Assembly (NCBI RefSeq): GCF_963930865.1
Contig: NZ_CAWVOH010000001.1
Coordinates: 372,001-436,000 of the forward strand
DNA length: 64,000 nt
Reading direction: 5' to 3'
DNA from: Eupransor demetentiae
GTDB lineage: Bacteria > Bacillota > Bacilli > Lactobacillales > Lactobacillaceae
Positions 54,142-61,261 of the stretch are shown piece after piece. The translations under genes and the position numbers were made by a program. Position 1 is the first letter of the stretch. Each line of letters starts with the position of its first letter. The notes beneath the pieces are model-generated. The model made no database searches. It was not told where the DNA came from and saw only the letters and a program-made list of their open reading frames with translations.

Positions 54142-54394
54142 TCAAGAAATCGTCCGGCAAATTGCTAAAGCGGTGGAACCCTTGTTTACTAAAGAAAAAA
54201 ACACGCTCTATGAAGTCCACATTATCCAGCAATCCTACAGCGGTCGTATCAATGTTTTCTTTGAATGGCATCGCATGGGGCGGGCGACGGTATCGCGTCC
54301 CATCACCGTTCTACCTGACGATTACCGCCATAAACTTGATGTTATCGCTCGCCAACTTGAAGATGCTACCCAAATCAAGGTTACGGTTAGTTAA
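54134..54394 (+). CDS. Small protein of the SOS polymerase operon
   Basis: I do not recognise the family. The 86-residue product is soluble and mixed alpha/beta (EIVRQIAKAVEPLFTKEKNT, GRINVFFEWHRMGRATVSRP). It has an AAGGAG SD and overlaps the YolD-like gene by 8 bases, so it is translationally coupled and SOS-controlled. It could be a further accessory factor of the polymerase. Confidence 0.72.
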   Translation: MDSQEIVRQIAKAVEPLFTKEKNTLYEVHIIQQSYSGRINVFFEWHRMGRATVSRPITVLPDDYRHKLDVIARQLEDATQIKVTVS

Positions 54395-54403
54395 ATTAAT
54401 TTA

Positions 54404-54432
54404 TTGACATATTTTATTTATTATGTTTTAAT
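54404..54432 (+). promoter_or_regulatory. Promoter of the brnQ copy 1 leader
   Basis: Consensus TTGACA (54404-54409), 17 bases, TTTAAT (54427-54432). Both hexamers and spacing are identical to those of the brnQ copy 2 leader. Confidence 0.85.
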
Positions 54433-54457
54433 CAAAACAAGATAAAGAGAGTTTAAT

Positions 54458-54523
54458 ATGCAAATTTCAGAAAAGAACAACTTCATGATGATGTGTGCCA
54501 TGGCTAAAATCCAAAAGGGGTAG
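54458..54523 (+). CDS. Methionine-rich leader peptide
   Basis: A 21-codon frame after an AAAGAGAG SD contains FMMMCAM in its middle (five Met in the peptide besides the start, or four in seven residues of this stretch plus flanking) and then a stop. It lies between a consensus promoter and a strong terminator that precedes brnQ copy 1. This is the layout of a ribosome-mediated attenuator sensing charged Met-tRNA. Cys is also present once. The regulation is inferred. Confidence 0.82.
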   Translation: MQISEKNNFMMMCAMAKIQKG

Positions 54524-54624
54524 TCACTGGTCTTTTCATGTTGTCTACCACCATCAGGCAGCGTAGACGAAGTTACATTTTCTCAAAAGAGGATAGCTGC
54601 GATTAGCAGCTATCCTCTTTTTGT
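54519..54624 (+). promoter_or_regulatory. Methionine attenuator: alternative hairpins and terminator
   Basis: Pairings seen: GGTAG 54519-54523 (at the leader stop codon) with CTACC 54545-54549; GTCTAC 54543-54548 with GTAGAC 54563-54568, excluding the first; GCAGC 54558-54562 with GCTGC 54596-54600, excluding the terminator; and the terminator, a 16-bp stem 54585-54600/54606-54621 plus T run. A ribosome stalled on the Met codons leaves the first pairing free to form, which would release the third and prevent termination. Confidence 0.72.
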
Positions 54625-54660
54625 GTCTTAGAGCTCATTTTCGAACATAGGAGATGAAAT

Positions 54661-55998
54661 ATGAAAGAACATAAATTAACAATTCGAGAACTAATCTTGT
54701 TGGCCTCGGTCATCTTTGGGATGTTTTTCGGAGCTGCTAACTTGATTTTTCCAGTTCAACTGGGCCAGGCGGCGGGAAATCATTGGGTTCCAGCCCTGAT
54801 TGGTTTTCTGGTAACGGGAACAATCGTCCCATTTCTAGCCATGTTGGCGGTCAGCTTGACCAATAGTAAAAGTATTTACGATTTAGCCGCTCCGGTTGCC
54901 CCTTGGTTTGGTTTAGCCGTCCTCATTGCGGTTCACTTCACCTTGGGACCGCTAGCAGCCACACCACGTTCTGCCGCAACGGCCTTTGAAATGGGTATTG
55001 CGCCTTTACTAAAGAAATCCGATCAACCGTTAGCCATGTTGATTTTTTCGGCAATCTACTTTATCGCTCTTTACTTCTCGACTTTGAAGCAATCTCGCTT
55101 AATCAAGCTAATTGGAAAGTATCTCAATCCGCTTTTTCTGATTTTCTTAGCGGTCATTCTCATCTTAGCTTTCGTCTTACCAATGGGAAACGTTCATCAT
55201 GCCAGCCAGGCCCTTTACCAAAGCCAGCCGCTCTTAAATGGAATTCTTGACGGTTACAACACTTTGGATGGTTTGTGCCTCTTAGGATTAACAATTTCCA
55301 TCGTATATACGACTAAAAATTTAGGTTTCCATGACAAGGCTATTCCTAAGGCACTGGCGCAAGCCGGGTTACTAAGTATTATTCTAGAAGCCGTTCTTTA
55401 TGCCGCCTTGGTTTGGCTAGGGGTAACGAGTTTAGGCAGTATCCCCTTGGCGGAAAACGGGGGCATTGCATTTGGCCAAATTATTGGCCATTATCTAGGG
55501 AACCTCGGCATCCTCTTCACCGGAATTTTGGTTGTCCTGGCCGTCTTCACGACAGCCATGGGACTATCCGCCTCATTTGGCCAAGATTTACACCGCGCCT
55601 TTCCAAAAATCCCATATTCAGTTTGGTTGGCCGTCGTAACAGGTGGCTCCTTTATCACGGCCAACGCCGGTTTAACCAACATCATTAAGTTCACGGTGCC
55701 GATTGTCCGCCTGCTTTATCCCTTGGCTTTGGTACTGATTATTCTAGGATTGTTCAACCATTGGATTAAGCAATCACCGATTATCTATCGAGCAGGGATT
55801 ATCTTGGTAGTGCCAGAAGCCATCTTGGATTTCTTAATTGCGAGTCCTTTCCATAACTTAGGCTTTGTCCAAGATGCAACCAAGTTCTATTACCAGTTTA
55901 TTCCATTTGCCGAACAAGGTTTTGGCTGGTTTGTGCCCGCAGTGATTGGTATCACAATTGGAATTATTTGGCAGCATAGCAAAGGCAAATTAGCATAA
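54661..55998 (+). CDS. brnQ: BrnQ-family branched-chain amino acid/methionine transporter, copy 1
   Basis: A 445-residue secondary transporter of the LIVCS (BrnQ) family with about 12 transmembrane helices. The family opening is LASVIFGMFFGAANLIFPVQLGQ. BrnQ proteins import Leu, Ile and Val with Na+ or H+, and some members carry Met. The Met-rich leader suggests that Met is the physiologically relevant substrate here. It is closely similar to copy 2 at 59844 over its whole length (for example ITANAGLTNI in both). It has an ATAGGAGA SD. Confidence 0.92.
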   Translation: MKEHKLTIRELILLASVIFGMFFGAANLIFPVQLGQAAGNHWVPALIGFLVTGTIVPFLAMLAVSLTNSKSIYDLAAPVAPWFGLAVLIAVHFTLGPLAATPRSAATAFEMGIAPLLKKSDQPLAMLIFSAIYFIALYFSTLKQSRLIKLIGKYLNPLFLIFLAVILILAFVLPMGNVHHASQALYQSQPLLNGILDGYNTLDGLCLLGLTISIVYTTKNLGFHDKAIPKALAQAGLLSIILEAVLYAALVWLGVTSLGSIPLAENGGIAFGQIIGHYLGNLGILFTGILVVLAVFTTAMGLSASFGQDLHRAFPKIPYSVWLAVVTGGSFITANAGLTNIIKFTVPIVRLLYPLALVLIILGLFNHWIKQSPIIYRAGIILVVPEAILDFLIASPFHNLGFVQDATKFYYQFIPFAEQGFGWFVPAVIGITIGIIWQHSKGKLA

Positions 55999-55999
55999 T

Positions 56000-56032
56000 A
56001 AAAAGGATTTCCGTTGCTGGAAATCCTTTTTA
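56000..56032. terminator. Bidirectional terminator after brnQ copy 1
   Basis: AAAAAGGATTTCC pairs with GGAAATCCTTTTT around a 6-base loop, between brnQ and the convergent small gene. Confidence 0.92.
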
Positions 56033-56227
56033 TTCATCATCATCGTCAACAAGTTGATCAAGGCCCCGTTCTTGCAACTTCATTTGGAAGTCTTCCTTGG
56101 AAATAGCGCCCTGGTCATACATTCGTTTTAGTTGATTATAATCTCTTTGTTGGCTTTGGGTTAACTGCCAATTACCGTTTGAAAAACTATCTTGGTTGGC
56201 TCCGGGCCACCAGCGCGCTTTTAACAT
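56030..56227 (-). CDS. Small protein with SHOCT-like C-terminal helix pair
   Basis: A 65-residue protein. The C-terminal segment YNQLKRMYDQGAISKEDFQ is the short SHOCT-type pattern (a helix, then GxIskEEF and another helix), found at the ends of many unrelated proteins. The N-terminal half is Trp/Asn/Gln-rich. I chose the ATG at 56227 because of its GGAGG SD; an in-frame ATG at 56266 lacks one. The function is unknown. Confidence 0.72.
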   Translation of the reverse strand: MLKARWWPGANQDSFSNGNWQLTQSQQRDYNQLKRMYDQGAISKEDFQMKLQERGLDQLVDDDDE

Positions 56228-56296
56228 CGGACTTGCCTCCGTTTCAATTTGCTTGTATGCAAACATTGTAACGCTTTTGGCCGCTTAGTGAAAAGC

Positions 56297-57379
56297 TTAG
56301 ATGATATCAAGATGCAAATCACCAGGCTTTGACCAACCAAAGACACGCATCAAGCGGTAGAAAACAAGTGCGGCAACAACCGGCAATACAACGCCGAACA
56401 CCGCCACTAAAAGTAGGGAAGTGGGATGGGCTGCCAAAGCGATTGGCGCGATTAAACCGTTTAGGCCCAAACCGGCAATGGTATAAGGAACCTTCAACTG
56501 GAAGAAACCAACGGCCAACATGGCTGAAACTCCTGCAATCAATGCAGGCCCAACGAACAACATTGGATTTTTCAAGAGGTTAGGGAACTGGATTTTAGGC
56601 GTAACAACAAGGGTAGAGAAGTTCGCCCCCATATCGTTTTGAGTCCAGCCCATCGCCGTGTACATGACAAAGCCGGCGGTCGTTCCAACCATGGCAGCTC
56701 CGCCTGAAAGTGGATCAAGGGCAACCGCGATGGCAAGGGCGGCAGAAGAGGCTGGGGTCATCATGAAGAGTAACCAGAATACGGAAACCACGAAAGCGCC
56801 CAAGAAGGGGTTAACCTGCATCGTCTCGGCCAACTTTTCAGAAACCCAGTTCAAGAATGGCGTGGTAAATGAAGCCAGGAATAAACCAGCACCCGTTCCA
56901 ACTAAAGTTGCAAAAAGCGGAACCAGCAACATATCAAACTTCGTCCGGCCTGATAGCCAGTTTCCAACCAGCACGGCAACCAATGCTGCCAAAATTGCTG
57001 AAACCGGCTGTCCATTAGTCAAAACGAGTGATCCGGCAGCCTGATTTGCCGCCCAACCAGTAGCCGTGTGTGTAGCTGGCACAGCTGTACTAGTAAAGTA
57101 AACGGCGTTTGAACCAACCGTCGAAGCAATTAAGGCTGCTCCAGTCGTTAGCAAATTGGCATTCATCGTGATGGCAATGCCGACACCCAGCGCTGGGGCC
57201 AACATCTTTTGGCCCATCAAACCGGCTTGCACTAAGACGGGCACGTGGAACATGTTCCCTAAAGACCCGAGCAATAGTCCCATTCCTAGAACTGACAGAA
57301 TCGAGTAAGAGATTCCTTGTGATACTTGATAGAGCATCTTTGGCTCATTTTTTTGACGTGGTCCTGCAGTTTCTTCCAT
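56297..57379 (-). CDS. PfoR/PTS_EIIC_2-like membrane protein, probable Thr/Ile-linked transporter
   Basis: A 360-residue polytopic membrane protein with about nine hydrophobic segments, for example ISYSILSVLGMGLLLGSLG and MLAPALGVGIAITMNANLL. Pattern and length fit the family annotated as PTS IIC-like (EIIC_2) or as PfoR, a putative toxin regulator. No EIIA/EIIB domain, phosphorylation site or sugar gene is nearby. Its mRNA is preceded by a Thr/Ile-rich leader peptide and attenuator, so a role in amino-acid transport is suggested (inference). The ATG at 57379 has an AGGAGAG SD; the 28 extra in-frame codons upstream are translated leader and terminator sequence and are not protein. Confidence 0.75.
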   Translation of the reverse strand: MEETAGPRQKNEPKMLYQVSQGISYSILSVLGMGLLLGSLGNMFHVPVLVQAGLMGQKMLAPALGVGIAITMNANLLTTGAALIASTVGSNAVYFTSTAVPATHTATGWAANQAAGSLVLTNGQPVSAILAALVAVLVGNWLSGRTKFDMLLVPLFATLVGTGAGLFLASFTTPFLNWVSEKLAETMQVNPFLGAFVVSVFWLLFMMTPASSAALAIAVALDPLSGGAAMVGTTAGFVMYTAMGWTQNDMGANFSTLVVTPKIQFPNLLKNPMLFVGPALIAGVSAMLAVGFFQLKVPYTIAGLGLNGLIAPIALAAHPTSLLLVAVFGVVLPVVAALVFYRLMRVFGWSKPGDLHLDII

Positions 57380-57410
57380 AATTTCTCTCCTATGGGCTGT
57401 GTAAGGCCAA

Positions 57411-57506
57411 GAAAAAAGACGCCTAGAACTGGCGTCTTCGTCAAAAACACTGAGAAAGGGCATGCCAGCCTAGAATCAATTAGCTGGCATCCAAAAAGGT
57501 GACCAG
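57411..57506 (-). promoter_or_regulatory. Thr/Ile attenuator: alternative hairpins and terminator
   Basis: Minus-strand pairings: 57503-57507 with 57483-57487; 57483-57490 (ATGCCAGC) with 57462-57469 (GCTGGCAT); 57464-57468 with 57429-57433; and the terminator AAGACGCC/GGCGTCTT (57431-57438 with 57416-57423) followed by T6. Each excludes the next. The first arm begins 6 bases after the leader stop codon, so a ribosome finishing the leader covers it and favours termination, whereas one stalled upstream on Thr or Ile codons leaves it free and favours read-through. Confidence 0.72.
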
Positions 57507-57512
57507 CATTCG

Positions 57513-57575
57513 CTAAATAATAGCAATGCTAATCACAATAATTTGATTCAATTGAGTAGTGGTAGTTGTCTTCAT
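57513..57575 (-). CDS. Thr/Ile-rich leader peptide
   Basis: Twenty codons encode MKTTTTTQLNQIIVISIAII. Five Thr in a row are followed by six Ile and one Val among the last nine residues. A GAAGGAGAAG SD precedes the ATG, and a consensus promoter lies 30 bases further up. The composition recalls the thr and ilv leader peptides of enterobacteria, which sense Thr and Ile together. It precedes a terminator and the PfoR-like gene. Confidence 0.88.
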   Translation of the reverse strand: MKTTTTTQLNQIIVISIAII

Positions 57576-57602
57576 TACACTTCTCCTTCAATCGATGGAT
57601 TA

Positions 57603-57631
57603 ATAATAATTAAATTACAGAAAAATGTCAA
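57603..57631 (-). promoter_or_regulatory. Promoter of the Thr/Ile leader
   Basis: On the minus strand TTGACA (57631-57626), 17 bases, TATTAT (57608-57603), divergent from the pyruvate oxidase gene. Confidence 0.85.
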
Positions 57632-57708
57632 GTTTTTAATTTAATTATTTTCGTTCAGGCTGTTACTATAACCGATTTGCGTTATACTGTAGCCAAGAAG
57701 TTTTAATA

Positions 57709-57720
57709 TCCTATATAGGA
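57709..57720. promoter_or_regulatory. Perfect 12-bp palindrome upstream of pyruvate oxidase
   Basis: TCCTATATAGGA lies 5 bases before the GAAAGAGG SD of the oxidase gene and about 20 bases downstream of a TATACT -10 candidate (57683-57688). It may be an operator in the 5' UTR. Confidence 0.4.
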
Positions 57721-57734
57721 AGAAAGAGGTTTTC

Positions 57735-59558
57735 ATGTCAGAGCAAAATACATTACCTGCCAGTGTGGCAATGCTTCGCGTTTTGGAAGCATGGGGTGTT
57801 AAGCACATCTATGGCTATCCTGGTGGTTCCATCAATTCAACTATGGCGGCCCTTGCAAAAGAAAAGGAACGCTTGCAATACATCCAAATTCGTCAAGAAC
57901 AAGTGGGTGCCTTCGCGGCTTCAGCCGAAGCAAAGCTCACTGGTAAAATCGGGGTCGCCTTTGGTTCTGCTGGTCCAGGAGCAACCAACTTGCTAACTGG
58001 TTTGTACGACGCTCGTGAAGACCATGCGCCAGTTTTGGCCATCGTTGGCCAGGCACCAAGTACGGTGATGAACTACAATTTCTTCCAAGAATTGAACGAG
58101 GGGCCAATTTTCGATGACGTTTCCGTCTACAACCGCACGGTCATGACACCCGAAAGTCTGCCTCACGTCGTAGATCAAGCCATCCGTGAAGCCTATCAGC
58201 ACAAGGGCGTTGCCGTAGTCATCATTCCAAACGACTTCGGTTACAAGGAAATTCCAGAAGAAAACTACGCCTCATTCTCACAAACTGATAACAAGCCCAA
58301 ACCTGAACCAGTCGCTACGGACAAGGAAGTCGAAGAATTCTTGGCCATGGTCCAAAAAGCAAAGCGTCCGGTTATTCACGTTGGCCGTGGAATCAAGGAT
58401 GGCGGCGACGAACTCGTCAAGCTTTCTAAGAAACTTCAAATTCCATTGGTCATGACCGGTTTGGCTAAGGATAAGATTCCGGACAGTTACGAAGGCAACG
58501 TTGGAATTGCCAACCGCGCGGCTTCAAAGGCTGCCGATGAAATCATGGCGGCGACGGATTTGTTGATTACAATTGGGGCTGATTTCCCATTTGCCAACCT
58601 AACTTACCAAACGCATCCATTCCAATTTGTTCAGATTGATAACCAGCAAGTTGAACTAGGTCGCCACCACAACGTGGACTTAGCTATCTGGTCGGATGCA
58701 ACCCGCTTTGTTAAAAAGGCGTTGGAAAAAGCACTCGAACTGCCAGAACGACCATTCTTCCGTGCGGCTGTCGCCGACATGAAGAACTGGAAGGCCTACG
58801 AAGAAAAGTTGATGAATCAAGCCTCAGATCCGCTTCAATTCGAAAGCCTCTATAAGGAAATTAATGCCGTTGCAGATGAGGATGCCGCCTTTGCCATTGA
58901 TGTCGGGGACAACATTATCAATTCCTTCCGTTATTTGAATTTGACGCCTAAGAATAAGTGGGTCATTTCGGCGCTCTTTGCTTCAATGGGAACTGGTTTG
59001 CCCGGTGCCTTGGCCGCTCAATTGAACTATCCAAAGCGCCAGGTCTTTAACATTGCTGGTGATGGGGCCTTGTCGATGGTTATGCACGATCTTGTTACCG
59101 AAGTAAAGTACAAGCTGCCCATCATTAACATTGTGACCGCCAACAATACCTTGAACTTTATCAAGAGCGAACAAGACGATGCCCCAATGGCCCATTCAGG
59201 GATTGATTTGCATCCTATTGATTTTGCCACGGTTGCGCGTGGAATGGGTATGGAAGCTGCCACAGTCACGAAGAGTGCCGATTTGAAGGATGCCTTTAAG
59301 CAAGCCTTGGCAGCCCAAAAAGCCGGGAAGCCATTCTTGATTGATGCCAAAATCACGGCCAAGCGTGGTATTCCAGTTGAAGAGCTCCTCATTAAGCACG
59401 ATAATGGCGAATGGACGGAAAGCATTGCACCTGATTACGATCAGAACTCTGATGACAAGCCAGTTGCCAGCGTGCGTGAATTCTTCGACCGCTACCAGGG
59501 TGAGGACTTGAAGACTTTGCCTGAAATCTTTGCCGAATACGGAGTCGCTGCCGACTAA
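57735..59558 (+). CDS. pox: Pyruvate oxidase
   Basis: A thiamine-diphosphate and FAD enzyme converting pyruvate, phosphate and O2 into acetyl phosphate, CO2 and H2O2. The 607-residue length matches lactobacillus Pox and streptococcal SpxB. Motifs: YGYPGGSINSTMAAL, the ThDP-activating Glu in IQIRQEQVGAFAASAEAK, GSAGPGATNLLTGLYDA, and the cofactor-binding GDGALSMVMHDLVT ending NNTLNFIK. It gives extra ATP under oxygen. Its H2O2 output pairs logically with the catalase at 6.4 kb. Acetolactate synthase, a relative, is less likely because of the N-terminal and FAD-domain pattern. Confidence 0.92.
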   Translation: MSEQNTLPASVAMLRVLEAWGVKHIYGYPGGSINSTMAALAKEKERLQYIQIRQEQVGAFAASAEAKLTGKIGVAFGSAGPGATNLLTGLYDAREDHAPVLAIVGQAPSTVMNYNFFQELNEGPIFDDVSVYNRTVMTPESLPHVVDQAIREAYQHKGVAVVIIPNDFGYKEIPEENYASFSQTDNKPKPEPVATDKEVEEFLAMVQKAKRPVIHVGRGIKDGGDELVKLSKKLQIPLVMTGLAKDKIPDSYEGNVGIANRAASKAADEIMAATDLLITIGADFPFANLTYQTHPFQFVQIDNQQVELGRHHNVDLAIWSDATRFVKKALEKALELPERPFFRAAVADMKNWKAYEEKLMNQASDPLQFESLYKEINAVADEDAAFAIDVGDNIINSFRYLNLTPKNKWVISALFASMGTGLPGALAAQLNYPKRQVFNIAGDGALSMVMHDLVTEVKYKLPIINIVTANNTLNFIKSEQDDAPMAHSGIDLHPIDFATVARGMGMEAATVTKSADLKDAFKQALAAQKAGKPFLIDAKITAKRGIPVEELLIKHDNGEWTESIAPDYDQNSDDKPVASVREFFDRYQGEDLKTLPEIFAEYGVAAD

Positions 59559-59572
59559 TTCATAAAGTTCGC

Positions 59573-59601
59573 TTGACAGGGACCTCTCATTTTGCTTTAA
59601 T
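59573..59601 (+). promoter_or_regulatory. Promoter of the brnQ copy 2 leader
   Basis: TTGACA (59573-59578), 17 bases, TTTAAT (59596-59601), starting only 15 bases after the pox stop codon. Confidence 0.85.
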
Positions 59602-59631
59602 ATAAATAATAAATCACAGGAAGTTATCAAA

Positions 59632-59685
59632 ATGATCAATTTTAATCAGCAATTGAAGCGAGTCGTCGTCAGCGTCACATTCTAA
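59632..59685 (+). CDS. Valine-rich leader peptide
   Basis: Seventeen codons encode MINFNQQLKRVVVSVTF, with four GTC Val codons in five positions near the end. The SD is CAGGAAG. It lies between a consensus promoter and the terminator preceding brnQ copy 2. The use of a single Val codon (GTC) suggests one specific tRNA-Val is sensed. Confidence 0.8.
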   Translation: MINFNQQLKRVVVSVTF

Positions 59686-59785
59686 GGATGGACGTTGCTT
59701 TTCGCGCTGTCTATCTGCCCAAGAGGATAGACAGCTGATTAAAACTTAGTTTAAGCCAGCTGCTCGAATAGGTAGCTGGCTTTTT
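59670..59785 (+). promoter_or_regulatory. Valine attenuator: alternative hairpins and terminator
   Basis: Pairings: CAGCG 59670-59674 (inside the Val codons) with CGCTG 59705-59709; GCTGTCTATC 59706-59715 with GATAGACAGC 59726-59735; CAGCTG 59732-59737 with CAGCTG 59757-59762; terminator AAGCCAGCT 59753-59761 with AGCTGGCTT 59774-59782 plus T5. Neighbouring pairings share bases. The direction of the switch needs a folding calculation because a stalled ribosome may cover the first arm. Confidence 0.7.
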
Positions 59786-59843
59786 CTATGAGCATTTTGA
59801 TTGTTTCCGTTTTTTATAAAAATCCCAATATGAGGTATGCATT

Positions 59844-61190
59844 ATGCAAACAAAAAAACTCAGTAAGAAGCAACTCTTCTTACTTGCGTCTTTGATCTTC
59901 GGTATGTTCTTCGGTGCCGGCAACTTGATTTTCCCGGTTCAACTGGGACAATTAGCTGGTAAAAACTGGTTGCCAGCCACCGCTGGATTTCTTTTGACCG
60001 GAACAGTGGTGCCTTTCTTGGCGATGTTGGCCGTTTCCATCACCCGTAGTAAAAGTATTTACGACTTGGCGCGACCAGTTACGCCTTGGTTTGCAGCCAT
60101 TATTGTGCTTGCCATCCACCTAACCTTGGGACCGCTGGGGGCAACGCCACGTACTGCCGCAACAGCCTTTGCAATGGGGTTTGCACCCTTAGTACCAGCA
60201 AGTAGCCAAAATTTGGTAATGTTGATTTTCTCAGCAATTTTCTTCATTTTGGCTTACTTCTTCACGGTAAAGGAATCCAACTTAACTAAGTGGATTGGAA
60301 AGTACTTGAACCCAATCTTCATCGTTCTCTTGCTGGTTGTCTTCTTGCTTGCGCTCTTGCTTCCAATGGGTGGCTTGAACCAAACTGTTAGTTCTGCCTA
60401 TGCCAGTCACCCAACCTTTACCGGGGTGCTTGATGGCTACAACACAATGGACGGATTGGCCTTGCTTGGTTTTGCCGTTTCTGTTATTTATGCCACTCAA
60501 AAGTTAGGCTTTTCCGAAGCCCAAACACCAAAGGTTTTGGCCCAGGCCGGAACCATTAGTATTCTTTTTGAAGCCTTCATTTACATTGCCCTGGTTCTCT
60601 TAGGTGTTTCTTCCTTGTCAAAGTTTGCGCCTGCAGCAAACGGAGGGGTGGCCTTTAGCCAAATCATCACCCATTATGCCGGAAACTTCGGTATTATTTT
60701 GACCGCCATTATTGTTACGCTGGCCGTTTTCACGACGGCCATGGGTCTTGGCGCATCCTTTGCACAAGATTTGAACCGTCTTTTCCCTAAGATTCCTTAC
60801 CATGCTTGGTTGCTGATTACCTTTGGTTCTTCATTCATCACGGCCAACGCCGGTTTGACCAATATCATGAAGTGGAGTGTTCCGGTTTTGATGCTGGTTT
60901 ACCCATACGCCTTGACCTTGATTATCTTGGCCTTGTTAAACCCTTGGATCCAAAAGAGTCCCTTGGTTTACCGGACAGCTATGATCTTCATCACGCCAAG
61001 TGCTTTCTTGGATGCCTTGGCATCAACGCCTTTTGCTGGTGAAACCCACATCACTTTCATGGCTAAGTTCTACCATGCATGGATTCCACTTGCCCAAGAG
61101 GGCTTGGGTTGGATTATTCCCGCCATTATTGGCTTGATCATTGGCTTTATCTTGATGAAGCTGACGCAGAAATCAGCCCAAGCTGCCTAA
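59844..61190 (+). CDS. brnQ: BrnQ-family branched-chain amino acid transporter, copy 2
   Basis: A 448-residue, about 12-helix BrnQ transporter and a clear paralogue of the copy at 54661: LASLIFGMFFGAGNLIFPVQLG, TVVPFLAMLAV, FTTAMGLGASFAQDLNRLF and ITANAGLTNIMKW all have close counterparts there. Its leader peptide is Val-rich rather than Met-rich, suggesting the copies have split duties, with this one serving branched-chain amino acids. A TGAGG SD is upstream. Confidence 0.92.
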   Translation: MQTKKLSKKQLFLLASLIFGMFFGAGNLIFPVQLGQLAGKNWLPATAGFLLTGTVVPFLAMLAVSITRSKSIYDLARPVTPWFAAIIVLAIHLTLGPLGATPRTAATAFAMGFAPLVPASSQNLVMLIFSAIFFILAYFFTVKESNLTKWIGKYLNPIFIVLLLVVFLLALLLPMGGLNQTVSSAYASHPTFTGVLDGYNTMDGLALLGFAVSVIYATQKLGFSEAQTPKVLAQAGTISILFEAFIYIALVLLGVSSLSKFAPAANGGVAFSQIITHYAGNFGIILTAIIVTLAVFTTAMGLGASFAQDLNRLFPKIPYHAWLLITFGSSFITANAGLTNIMKWSVPVLMLVYPYALTLIILALLNPWIQKSPLVYRTAMIFITPSAFLDALASTPFAGETHITFMAKFYHAWIPLAQEGLGWIIPAIIGLIIGFILMKLTQKSAQAA

Positions 61191-61226
61191 TAAATTAATA
61201 AAATCTAATTTATTTATCATTTTTAC

Positions 61227-61255
61227 TTGACCTTTCGAATCGTATCGCTTACACT
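61227..61255 (+). promoter_or_regulatory. Promoter of the T-box leader
   Basis: TTGACC (61227-61232), 17 bases, TACACT (61250-61255), just upstream of the T-box RNA. Confidence 0.7.
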
Positions 61256-61261
61256 AAGAGC

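Noticed and set aside
57380..57463. An N-terminal extension of 28 residues on the PfoR-like protein
   Set aside because: These codons are made of the attenuator terminator and its flank. The ATG at 57379 has a strong SD and the family-like sequence starts after it.
59726..59762. CAGCTG repeats as protein-binding sites
   Set aside because: Both copies are parts of the RNA pairings of the Val attenuator, which explains them.
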